NCBI GenBank assembly: GCA_963749415.1
Contig: CAVVMG010000001.1
Coordinates: 186,001-250,000, forward strand
Direction of reading: 5' to 3'
Length of the DNA: 64,000 bases
From: JALYNX01 sp963749415
GTDB taxonomy: Bacteria > Actinomycetota > Acidimicrobiia > Spongiisociales > ZC4RG35
In this document: piece by piece, positions 42,779-50,604 of the stretch
Layout: the number at the start of each line of letters is the position of its first letter
Numbering within the stretch: the first letter of the stretch is position 1
Made by a program: the position numbers and the translations under genes
The notes under the pieces: generated by a model
The model's database searches: none
The model's input: only the letters and a program-made list of their open reading frames with translations
What the model was told of the DNA's origin: nothing

Positions 42779-43609
42779 GTGGCTGACGGCTTCTTGGCGG
42801 GCAGGACCGCGATGGTGACCGGTGGGGCCTCAGGGATGGGTCTGGCGATGGCGGTTGCATTTGCCTCCGAGGGAGCCAACGTCAGCATCGGTTCCCTGCT
42901 CGACGGGGGCTCCAAGACGGAGGGCGAGGTGGTCCACATCCCCGGTCAGGAACAGATGGATCACGCCCTTTCCATGATCGAGGAACGAAGTGTCGAAGCC
43001 CTCGGCGTGAACCTCGACGTCACATCTGACCAGTCGGTGGCCGACTTCTATGGGTCGACCATCGATCGTTTCGGGAAGGTGGACATCCTCGCCAATGCGG
43101 CCGGGATCTCCGCGGAGCAGACCATCGTGGGCCACTCCGACGCCCTCTGGGCGAAGGTCATCGATGTCAACCTCACCGGGACCTTCCGTGCCATCCGGCA
43201 AGTGCTTCCCGGGATGATCGAGCGCAACTGGGGGCGGATCATCAACATCGCCTCCACCGCGGCTTCCGTGGGGGCGGCCACCTCAGGCGCCTACTGCGCC
43301 TCGAAGGCAGGCGTGGTCGGCCTCACCCGTTGTGTTGCACTCGAAGGAGCGCCCCACGGTGTGACCTGCAATGCGATCAGCCCGACCTGGGTCGACACCT
43401 CGTTCGGTCGCGAGTGGATGACCGACATCGCCGAGAAGCAGGAGCACCGCTCCGGCGAGGAATACATCTCCGACGTGGAGAAGGCCAACCCCCAGGGGCG
43501 ATTGATCTCCCCCACCGAGATCGGCGGATTGGCACTGTTCCTGTGCAGCGAGGCGGCCAACGGAATCACGATGGAGGACCTCCGGGTGTCCGCGGGATCT
43601 CTGTGGTGA
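42779..43609 (+). CDS. Short-chain dehydrogenase/reductase
   Basis: A 276-residue Rossmann-fold dehydrogenase with the cofactor motif TGGASGMG (residues about 14-21), NAAGIS, and the catalytic serine and YxxxK in IINIASTAASVGAATSGAYCASKAG. A 25-residue insertion (GSKTEGEVVHIPGQEQMDHALSMIEE) after the second strand is unusual for the common SDR length of about 250. GTG 42779 has GAGAGGG upstream. It is the last gene of the proVW-betB unit. It may act on a hydroxy-acid or amino-alcohol of the pathway; the substrate is unknown. Confidence 0.82.
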   Translation: MADGFLAGRTAMVTGGASGMGLAMAVAFASEGANVSIGSLLDGGSKTEGEVVHIPGQEQMDHALSMIEERSVEALGVNLDVTSDQSVADFYGSTIDRFGKVDILANAAGISAEQTIVGHSDALWAKVIDVNLTGTFRAIRQVLPGMIERNWGRIINIASTAASVGAATSGAYCASKAGVVGLTRCVALEGAPHGVTCNAISPTWVDTSFGREWMTDIAEKQEHRSGEEYISDVEKANPQGRLISPTEIGGLALFLCSEAANGITMEDLRVSAGSLW

Positions 43610-43612
43610 AAT

Positions 43613-43764
43613 GCCCCCTCCGGCCCTTCGGGCCACCTCCCCCAACGTCGCTTCGCTCCTGGGGGAGGAAACCGTTTCTCCCCCAGCGAACGGAGTGAGC
43701 ATTTTACCCCAAGCGAACGAAAGTGAGCGTTGGGGGGAGTACCGGCGAAGCCGGGGAGGGGGGC
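43613..43764. repeat. Structured palindromic intergenic element (REP/BIME-like)
   Basis: Between converging SDR and etfA genes. Outer arms are GCCCCCTCCGGC (43613-43624) and the nearly complementary 43750-43764. Nested inside are GGCCC-ttc-GGGCC, CCTCCCCCA paired with TGGGGGAGG, repeats of GCGAACG-type stretches (43691 and 43717) and CCGGC-gaa-GCCGG. It forms a multi-stem fold and may terminate both genes. I recall similar GC-rich mosaic repeats from other bacterial genomes; no other copy is in this window. Confidence 0.6.
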
Positions 43765-43766
43765 TC

Positions 43767-44705
43767 CTAGAGGCCTTTCCGCCTCTTGACCTCGGCGACC
43801 ACCGCCTCGAGGACCGGGTGCAGGTCGCCGATCACCGCGTAGTCCGCTTTGGTCACCATCGGGGCCTCGGCGTCGTTGTTGATGGCAAGCACGTTCTTCG
43901 AAGCCATCATCCCCACCCAGTGCTGGATCGCACCCGAGATCCCGCAGGCGATATAGAGGTTGGGGGCGACCCGGGTCCCGGTCTGGCCCACCTGATCGGA
44001 GTGGGGGCGCCATCCGTTGTTGGTCACCACCCGGGAGCACCCGACCGCCCCGCCCAGGAGCCCGGCGAGCTCCTCGAGGATGGCAAAGCCTTCGGGGGAG
44101 CCAACTCCCCTGCCCCCACTGATCACCACCGGGGCGGTGGTCAGGCTGATCCCCGTCGACTTGGTCACCCGCTCGGTCACCCGGGACCGGCTCAGATCGT
44201 CGGAAAGCTCCGGCGTGAACACTTCGGTCGGCCCTTGCTCGCCGCCTCCACTGGCCGCGGTGATGGAGTGGGGAGCGACCGTGATGAGCTTGATCGGGGC
44301 GGTCAACGTCGCCTCCTCGAACAGACTTCCCCCCCACCGGATCCGGGTCAGGTCCCAGGGCTCATCGGAGGGCCGCACCGCAGTGACGTTCACCGCCAAG
44401 GGCAAGTCGAGGACCGCCGCCACGTGGGCCATCAACTCGTTGCCCCGCTCGGTCCCACCGGCAACCACCGCGATCGGCTCCCGGGCTCGGATCAGCTGGC
44501 CGAGCGCCTCCCCGATCGCTTCCGGGGCGTAGTCGGACAGGAGGGGGTGCTCGATCTCGTGATGTCGTGCCACCCCATCGGCAGTGCACTTTCCGACGCT
44601 CACCGAGCTCACCTCACCGATCCCTTGGGCCAAGGCGAGGGCTTGCATCGAGGTCTCGAGAGGTGCACCTCCCTCATGCTCGAGGAAGACCAGCACCGCG
44701 CTCAC
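43767..44705 (-). CDS. etfA: Electron transfer flavoprotein alpha subunit
   Basis: A 312-residue EtfA-type subunit. The C-terminal FAD domain shows VVISGGRGVGSPEGFAILEELAGLLGGAVGCSR and GQTGTRVAPNLYIACGISGAIQHWVGM, the usual FAD-binding stretch. It partners EtfB from the gene just before it (ATGA overlap). ETFs collect electrons from dehydrogenases of the acyl-CoA and dimethylglycine/sarcosine type. The operon order flavoprotein-etfB-etfA points to the dimethylglycine-dehydrogenase-like enzyme as donor, probably passing electrons to quinone through an ETF-quinone oxidoreductase that is not in this window. Confidence 0.92.
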   Translation of the reverse strand: MSAVLVFLEHEGGAPLETSMQALALAQGIGEVSSVSVGKCTADGVARHHEIEHPLLSDYAPEAIGEALGQLIRAREPIAVVAGGTERGNELMAHVAAVLDLPLAVNVTAVRPSDEPWDLTRIRWGGSLFEEATLTAPIKLITVAPHSITAASGGGEQGPTEVFTPELSDDLSRSRVTERVTKSTGISLTTAPVVISGGRGVGSPEGFAILEELAGLLGGAVGCSRVVTNNGWRPHSDQVGQTGTRVAPNLYIACGISGAIQHWVGMMASKNVLAINNDAEAPMVTKADYAVIGDLHPVLEAVVAEVKRRKGL

Positions 44706-45466
44706 AGCAGCCCCAGCTCTTCGAAGAGGTCCACGACCGCCGGGGCCGCTTCCGGGCCTTCCCCCAGCACCACCGTCGAGCTCCCCACCTCGGCCGGGGT
44801 CGACAGGCTGATCATCTGAAGACCGCCGGGATCCGTCGTCACCGGTGTCGAGTCCAGCTCTGCCTTTCTCGCCTTGAGCCTCGACGGCAGGGTTGGGTAA
44901 CGGGGAAGGTTGATCCCCTCTTTCACCGCCACCACCGCGGGCAAAGGGAGCCGGTACACCTCAAAGCCATCGCCGGTCTCACGACGCGCCACCAAAGTGC
45001 CCGCCTCGATGTCGATGCCCTTGATCCCGCTGATCACGGGGCGCCCCAGGCCTCGGGCCACCCGGATCCCCACCTGGAAGCCACCAGCATCTGCCGACTC
45101 GTTGCCAAAGAGGATCAGATCGAACCGGCCTCCGCTCTCCTCCAACTCGCCGATCCTCCCCTTGAGAGCGCTGGCGGTGGCCTGCGGGTCCCAATCCCCT
45201 CCCCCGGTTGCCAGGAGAACTGCCTCGTCGGCCCCTACCGAGATCGCGTACCTGAGCTGTTCCTCGGCATCGGCCGGGCCCAGAGTCATCACGACGACGG
45301 TGCCTCCCTGGGCCTCCTTGATCCGAACCGCCTCCTCGACCGCGCACTCCTCGTGCGGGCTCACGGTGAAAGGGAGATGTCTGGCGTCGATCGCCCTTTG
45401 GTCCTCGGTGAGGACGATGCGGGCGCCGGGGGCCGGGACCCGCTTCACACAAACGAGGATTCTCAC
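44702..45466 (-). CDS. etfB: Electron transfer flavoprotein beta subunit
   Basis: A 254-residue EtfB: VRILVCVKRVPAPGARIVL at the start, FTVSPHEECAVEEAVRIKEAQGG, the nucleotide-binding GPADAEEQLRYAISVGADEAVLL and LILFGNESADAGGFQVG, and RRETGDGFEVYRLPLPAVVAV near the end. GTG 45466 overlaps the stop of the flavoprotein gene (GTGA). A continuous open frame seems to fuse it to the upstream flavoprotein, but that is caused by the frameshift in the flavoprotein gene, not by a real fusion. Confidence 0.92.
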   Translation of the reverse strand: MRILVCVKRVPAPGARIVLTEDQRAIDARHLPFTVSPHEECAVEEAVRIKEAQGGTVVVMTLGPADAEEQLRYAISVGADEAVLLATGGGDWDPQATASALKGRIGELEESGGRFDLILFGNESADAGGFQVGIRVARGLGRPVISGIKGIDIEAGTLVARRETGDGFEVYRLPLPAVVAVKEGINLPRYPTLPSRLKARKAELDSTPVTTDPGGLQMISLSTPAEVGSSTVVLGEGPEAAPAVVDLFEELGLL

Positions 45467-47971
45467 CCCTTCATCCGCGAGTCGTCGGGATCGAAGATCG
45501 GGGTGGAGCCGGCCACCGCCACCTTGACCGGGAAGAGCTCGTTCATGTACATGACCGCCAGGTCGTTGCCGACGATGGCGTGCTCGGGCGGCAAATAGGC
45601 CAACAGCAGATACTTGCCGACCGAGGGCCCGGCGCCTGCGGAAGTGACGTAGGACGGCCGGCCCTCGCGGTCGACGATCCTCTCGCCCGGATGGTTCGGT
45701 GATCGGCTCGCCACCGGTCGGGAACCGCTTGATCCCGTCACGCGCCGACATGTGGTCCTCGACCGTGAGGGTGCACAGAATCGCGGCCGGCTCCTCTTCC
45801 CGTGCCGCGAGGTAGGCCTCCTTGCCGATGAAGTCATGGCCCTTGACCCGAGGCCGGGCCAGCCCCGCCTCTACCGGGTTGTATCCGCTCTCCAACTCCG
45901 CACCCATCAGCCGGTACCCCTTCTCCAGGCGACCGGTGGTCCCGTAGACACCGGCTCCGACCGCCACCACTCCGAAGTCCTGGCCGGCCTCCCAGAGCCG
46001 GTCCCACATCGGGCGCCCGGCCTCGGTGGGCACGTAGAACTCCCACCCCAACTCCCCGACATAGGAGATCCGGAACAGGCGGGCGCGGATCGAACCGAAA
46101 TATGCCTCCCTGGTGCTGCCGTAGGGGAACGCCTCGTTGGAGACGTCGGCCTCGGTCATCGACTGCACCAGGTTGCGGGCCTCGGGCCCCCAGACCCCGA
46201 TCGTGGTGTAGGCCGACGTGAGGTCCGCCAGTTGCACCGAGCCGTCTACGGGGAGGTGACGGGAGAACCAGTGCTTGTCCCGGGGCCCATCGAAGGCGCC
46301 GGTGATCACCCGGTAGTGCTCCTCGCCGAGGCGGAGCATGGTGAGGTCGGCCTTGAAGCCACCGGATTCGGTGAGAAGCGGGGTGTACACCGAGCGGCCG
46401 ACTTCGACGTCGGCGTTGTTCACCGCCATCGATTGGATGTAGTCGACCACTCCGGGCCCGGTGAAGTCGAAGATGACGAACGGAGCGAGGTCGACCAGCC
46501 CCACCCGCTCCCGCATTGCCAGGTGCTCGGCATTCTGGATCGGCGACCACCAGCGACGGTCCCATTCGTGGGGCCGGTCTTCCACGCCGAACTGATCGAC
46601 GAGGGGGGCGTTGGACTCATACCAATGCGGGCGCTCCCAACCGCCGGCCTCGAAGTACACGGCTCCCAGGTCCAGTGTCCGGGAGTGGACCGGCGACAGC
46701 CGCTTGTCGCGCTCCGAAGCCCATTGCTCTCGGGGGTGAACGATCCCGTATGTCTTGTTGAAATGTTCTGCGCACCGAGCCCTCACGTGGTGATCGGAGC
46801 GGGCGTAGGCGTAGAAGCGGGCGATGTCGGAGGCGTGCGGGTCGAGCTCCGGATACCCCTGGGTCATCCACTCGGCGACCGCCCGCGCAGTGCCCGGGCC
46901 CTCCTTGATCCAGATCGCCGCCGCCGACCACAGGTTGCGGACTTCCACCGTCTCCCCGATGAGGGGCATGGCGTCCGGGGTCAACGAGAGCAGCCCATTG
47001 ATCGCGTACTTGACCTCCGCGACCGACAGGATCTCCGGCATCAACTCCAGGGCGTCCTCGAGTTGAGGGTCGAAGTCGTCCGGAGTGAACGGCAGCTCGG
47101 TCGGCGAGAGCCGAGCCTCGGCAATCGACGGGATCTCGTCCGGGGAATGGAAGATCGGCCGGTGGGCATACGACCCGACCTCCATCGAGCCCGATGTCTG
47201 CCGCTCGTACATGAAGGTGTCCATGTCCCGGACGATGGGGTAAGCCAGCTCCTTGCCCGACTCCTGGAGGATCGGGATGGGGCCGACATCGATCATCTGG
47301 TGCACCGCCGGGGTCAATGGGATCGTGGCCCCCGCCATCCGGGCAATCCGGGGGCTCCACACCCCGCAGGCGATCACCACGTATTCGGCCTCGATCCGCC
47401 CCTTGTCGGTGAGCACCGCTCCCACCCGCCCTCGATCGGTCTCGATCCCGAGGACCTCGGTGCTGGCCATGACCTGGAGTGCCCCCCGTGACTGGGCCCG
47501 TTCCCGGAAAAGGGTCCCGGCACGCAGCGAGTCGACCGCCGACACCGTCGGGAAATAGCAACCTCCGAGGAGGATCTCTTCGTTGATGAAGGGGACCAGT
47601 TCCTTGATTTCGGCCGGGGTGACCAGCCGGGCGTCTACTCCCCAGTTGTGCGCTGAGCCCATCCGGCGCCGCAGTTCCTCCATGCGGGCCTCGGTGCGCG
47701 CTACTTCGAGACCGCCACAGGTGACGTTGACCCCCATCTCTTCGTACTGGCGCTGGCTATCCAGGGTGAGCATCGCCATCTCTTTGTTGTGGTCCACGGG
47801 GAAGATGAAGTTGGAGGCGTGCCCGGTCGAGCCTCCGGGATTGGGCAGTGCGCCCTTGTCGATCTGGACGATGTCACGCCAGCCCATCTCGGCGAGATGG
47901 CCGACCACGGAGTTGCCCACGATCCCGGCCCCGATCACCACGACGTGGGCGCTGGCGGGGATGTCACTCAT
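45463..47971 (-). CDS. Dimethylglycine/sarcosine dehydrogenase-like flavoprotein with GcvT domain (one frameshift)
   Basis: About 835 residues. Residues 1-390 are a DAO-type FAD oxidoreductase (VVVIGAGIVGNSVVGHLAEMG; the GGSTGHASNF stretch usual near the flavin attachment site; GVWSPRIARMAG). An FAO_M segment follows, then a GcvT/aminomethyltransferase domain that binds tetrahydrofolate (RVGLVDLAPFVIFDFTGPG, YVGELGWEFYVP, GAGVYGTTGRLEKGYRLMGAEL). The last part shifts frame by one surplus base in 45688-45700 and continues GERIVDREGRPSYVTSAGAGPSVGKYLLLAYLP to the stop. The family oxidatively demethylates dimethylglycine or sarcosine, giving methylene-THF. ETF genes follow. Transcribed divergently from the corrinoid operon. 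Confidence 0.88.
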
Positions 47972-48039
47972 TTCCAGATCTCATTTCGGAACCGGCCCAT
48001 GATGGCTTCCCCATCGACTCCATGATGGCGGGAGACTAA

Positions 48040-48076
48040 TGTTCCAACATATAGCACGCGACCGCATCGTGGAACA
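48040..48076. promoter_or_regulatory. 37-bp dyad operator, copy 1 (candidate IclR site)
   Basis: Arms TGTTCCA and TGGAACA 23 bases apart, between the divergent flavoprotein gene and the corrinoid-protein gene. It has the same length as the dyad before mttB (52588-52624) and is identical to it at 26 of 37 positions. The likely binder is the IclR protein encoded at the end of the operon. Confidence 0.65.
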
Positions 48077-48090
48077 GGCCAGGAGGGCCG

Positions 48091-48792
48091 ATGCCTGACG
48101 ATGAGCTAGATCTGAACTCACTCTCCGACCCCGATCTCGTGTCACAGATGCACGACGATCTCTACGACGGGCTTGCGACCGAGATCGACGAGGGAACCCG
48201 GATCCTGCTCGACCGGGGCTGGGACCCCCAGTCGGTGCTCAACGAAGCGCTGGTCGAGGGCATGCGGATCGTGGGCATCGATTTCCGAGACGGGATTCTC
48301 TTCGTCCCCGAGGTCCTGCTCGCCGCCAATGCGATGAAGGCCGGGATGGAGGTGCTGCGGCCCCTCCTCGCCGAGACCGGAGCCACCACCATCGGAAAGG
48401 TCGTGATCGGCACCGTCAAGGGCGACATCCATGACATCGGGAAGAACCTGGTGGCGATGATGCTCGAAGGCTCGGGATTCGAAGTGATCAACCTCGGGAT
48501 CAACACCGACGCCGATGAGTTCCTCGCGGCACTCGACGAGCACAAGCCCGACATCCTGGGGATGTCGGCGCTGCTCACCACCACCATGCCGTATATGAAG
48601 GTGGTGATCGATTCGTTGAAAGAGAAGAACATCCGCGACCAGTACATCGTGATGGTGGGCGGAGCGCCCCTCAACGAGGAGTTCGGCAAGGCGATCGGGG
48701 CCGACGCCTACTGCCGGGATGCCGCGGTCGCGGCGGAGACCGCCGAAGCGCTGGTGCTGGCCCGCCGGTTGACCTCGGGTGAGGACCAATGA
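48091..48792 (+). CDS. Corrinoid (B12-binding) methyltransfer protein
   Basis: A 233-residue corrinoid protein of the MtgC/MttC/MtqC type. A helical cap (about 15-95) precedes the Rossmann-like cobalamin domain with D112-x-H114-x-x-G117 (KGDIHDIGKN), where H114 is the lower axial cobalt ligand, then INLGINTDADEFL, GMSALLTTTMPYMK and the loop VMVGGAPLNEEF. It would carry the methyl group between the MttB homologue and the MtgA-like enzyme. AGGAGGG lies upstream. First gene of an eight-gene operon, with an ATGA overlap to the DUF1638 gene. Confidence 0.93.
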   Translation: MPDDELDLNSLSDPDLVSQMHDDLYDGLATEIDEGTRILLDRGWDPQSVLNEALVEGMRIVGIDFRDGILFVPEVLLAANAMKAGMEVLRPLLAETGATTIGKVVIGTVKGDIHDIGKNLVAMMLEGSGFEVINLGINTDADEFLAALDEHKPDILGMSALLTTTMPYMKVVIDSLKEKNIRDQYIVMVGGAPLNEEFGKAIGADAYCRDAAVAAETAEALVLARRLTSGEDQ

Positions 48793-49397
48793 ATGGGCGC
48801 GAACGCCTCCTGGTGATCGCTTGCGGGGCCCTGGCCCGCGAGATCCAGGATGTCGTCGAGCTCAACACTCTGGACTGGATCGACCTGGAGTGCCTCCCGG
48901 CGACCCTCCACAACACGCCGGACCTGATCCCGAGAGCCGTCGAAGAGAGGCTCGATCGCGCGGCGACTCGCTACAGCCATGTGTTCGTTGCCTACGCCGA
49001 CTGCGGCACCGGTGGCCTCCTCGACCGGTTGCTCGAGGAGCGGGGGATCGATCGGCTCCCCGGCGCCCACTGTTACGAGTTCTACGCCACATCGGGGGTC
49101 TTCGCCGGGCTGCACCGCGCCGAGCCCGGCACCTTCTATCTCTCCGACTTCCTGGTGCGCCAGTTCGATCGGTTGGTGTGGACGGGCCTCGGGCTCGACA
49201 GATGGCCCGAGCTCCGCGACGACTATTTCGGCAATTACCGACGGCTCGTCTACCTCTCCCAGGTGGCAACGCCTGAGCTGATCGAGTCGGCCACCTCGGC
49301 CGCCGGCCGCCTCGGCCTCGACTTCGAACACAGGCCGGGTGGCTATGGCGAGCTGGCGTCGACTTTGGTCGAGGTAGCGCGGAAGGTCCCGGCATGA
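48789..49397 (+). CDS. DUF1638-family protein
   Basis: A 202-residue protein of the DUF1638 family: LLVIACGALAREIQDVVELN at the N-terminus, VFVAYADCGTGGLLDRLLEERG, HCYEFYATSGVFAGL and FYLSDFLVRQFDRLVW. Cysteines at conserved places (IACGAL, YADCGTGG, HCYEFYA) suggest a metal or corrinoid ligand role, which is my inference. DUF1638 proteins recur beside MttB-family methyltransferases and corrinoid proteins in methanogens and bacteria, but no function is established to my knowledge. Start and stop overlap the neighbours (ATGA), so it is made together with them. Confidence 0.85.
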   Translation: MNGRERLLVIACGALAREIQDVVELNTLDWIDLECLPATLHNTPDLIPRAVEERLDRAATRYSHVFVAYADCGTGGLLDRLLEERGIDRLPGAHCYEFYATSGVFAGLHRAEPGTFYLSDFLVRQFDRLVWTGLGLDRWPELRDDYFGNYRRLVYLSQVATPELIESATSAAGRLGLDFEHRPGGYGELASTLVEVARKVPA

Positions 49398-49705
49398 GCC
49401 CACGCGCGACCGGGCCCGAGCTCACGGTCATCCGCTGGCGCGAGATCCCGGCCCAGGTCGTGGCCCGCAACGGACGGGAGACCGCCAAGCGCGAGCTAAA
49501 CGCCCGATTCCAGGTGGCGATCGACCGTGCCGCCATGTACGCCGGGTTGTTCGGGACCGACGAGTACCTGGCGGAGTGGGTCCGTGACACCAGGCCCTGC
49601 AGTGAGGACCTGGAGGCAGAGGTCGAGGCGGAAGCGGCCCGCATCGACGCCGACTTCGATTCCGAGACGCTCAACGACCTCGCAGCGGGAGGTGGCACCA
49701 GGTGA
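49394..49705 (+). CDS. Small virulence-factor-domain protein of the methyltransferase operon
   Basis: A 103-residue protein: LTVIRWREIPAQVVARNGRETAKRELNARFQVAIDRAAMYAGLFGTDEYLAEWVRD. I recognise it as the short family labelled virulence factor in databases, which sits in the same place in MttB/corrinoid operons of alphaproteobacteria. The label is misleading here. The sequence is basic in the middle and acidic at the end (EDLEAEVEAEAARIDADFD), with no signal peptide or membrane span. A small accessory subunit or assembly factor for the methyltransferase system is likely, without proof. It overlaps the genes on both sides. Confidence 0.75.
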   Translation: MSPRATGPELTVIRWREIPAQVVARNGRETAKRELNARFQVAIDRAAMYAGLFGTDEYLAEWVRDTRPCSEDLEAEVEAEAARIDADFDSETLNDLAAGGGTR

Positions 49706-50598
49706 CGGACACGGTGCTCTCGTCTCCCACCAGAGAGGTCGTGATCGGGTTCGACCGGCCCTTCGTCCTGATCGGGGAGAGGATCAACCCGACCGGACGA
49801 CACCTACTCGCCGAGGAGATGAAGGCGGGCGACTTCTCCCGGGTAAAAGCCGATGCCCTCCGTCAGGTCGAAGCGGGTGCACAGATGCTCGACGTCAACG
49901 CCGGGATCCCCCTCGCCGACGAGCCGGCGATGCTGGCCCAAGCCATCAATCTGGTCCAGTCCCTCACCGACGTCCCCCTGTCCATCGACTCTTCCATCGT
50001 CGAGGCCCTCGAAGCCGGGCTGACCGCATACCAGGGCAAGCCACTGGTCAACTCGGTGACTGGTGAAGACGAGGTCCTGGAGCGGGTTCTGCCCCTGGTG
50101 GCCAAGCACGGCGCCGCAGTGGTTGCGATCTCCAATGACGAGACCGGGATCTCCGAGAACCCCGATGTCCGATTCGACGTTGCGAAAAAGATCGTCGGCC
50201 GGGCTGCCGACCACGGGATTCCGGCCGCCGACGTCGTGGTGGACCCGCTGGTGATGCCGATCGGGGCAATGGCTACTGCGGGCCGTCAGGTGTTCCACCT
50301 CGTGCGGAGGCTGAGGGACGAGCTTGGCGTAAACACCACCTGCGGAGCGTCGAACATCAGCTTCGGTCTCCCCAATCGGGCGGGGATCAGCGCCGCCTTC
50401 CTCGCTATGGCGATCGGGGCCGGGATGACCTCGGCAATCACCAACCCGTTGGAGGCCGAGATCCGCCAAGCGATCCTGGCTGCCGATGTCCTCAACGGGA
50501 ACGACCCGAACTGCGTGACCTGGATCAAGACCTACAGGGAGCCATTGGCCGCCGGAGACGAGGGCCGACGCCGTGAGAACCGCCGCCGACGCGGCTGA
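49702..50598 (+). CDS. Methyltetrahydrofolate:corrinoid methyltransferase (MtgA-like)
   Basis: A 298-residue pterin-binding TIM barrel: VLIGERINPTGRHLLAEEMKAGD, GAQMLDVNAGIP, PLSIDSSIVEALEAGL, KPLVNSVTGEDEVLERVLPL, VVVDPLVMPIG and TTCGASNISFGLPNR. These are the hallmarks of MtgA/MtqA, MtvA and the MetH folate domain. It would transfer the methyl from methylcobalamin on the corrinoid protein to tetrahydrofolate, linking demethylation to C1 oxidation. GTG 49702 overlaps the previous stop (GTGA). A basic tail (EGRRRENRRRRG) is unusual for the family. Confidence 0.9.
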   Translation: MTDTVLSSPTREVVIGFDRPFVLIGERINPTGRHLLAEEMKAGDFSRVKADALRQVEAGAQMLDVNAGIPLADEPAMLAQAINLVQSLTDVPLSIDSSIVEALEAGLTAYQGKPLVNSVTGEDEVLERVLPLVAKHGAAVVAISNDETGISENPDVRFDVAKKIVGRAADHGIPAADVVVDPLVMPIGAMATAGRQVFHLVRRLRDELGVNTTCGASNISFGLPNRAGISAAFLAMAIGAGMTSAITNPLEAEIRQAILAADVLNGNDPNCVTWIKTYREPLAAGDEGRRRENRRRRG

Positions 50599-50604
50599 GT
50601 GGTC

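Noticed and set aside
43283..43702. Minus-strand frames covering the 43.6-kb intergenic element and the SDR gene
   Set aside because: They are read through palindromic repeats and antisense to a clear SDR; no domain is present.
45752..47491. Long open frame (579 codons) on the plus strand opposite the flavoprotein
   Set aside because: It is an antisense shadow with His/Arg/Pro-rich composition and no recognisable domain; the minus-strand gene has clear FAD and GcvT motifs.
44702..47971. A single 1089-residue open frame suggesting a dimethylglycine dehydrogenase-EtfB fusion
   Set aside because: The true flavoprotein C-terminus (GERIVDREGRPSYVTSAG...) lies in a neighbouring frame and ends with a GTGA overlap to a good EtfB start. 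The stretch joining the two in the long frame is meaningless Arg-rich sequence.
49394..49705. A virulence factor, from the usual database name of this small family
   Set aside because: The gene is embedded in a metabolic methyltransferase operon; nothing in sequence or context supports virulence.
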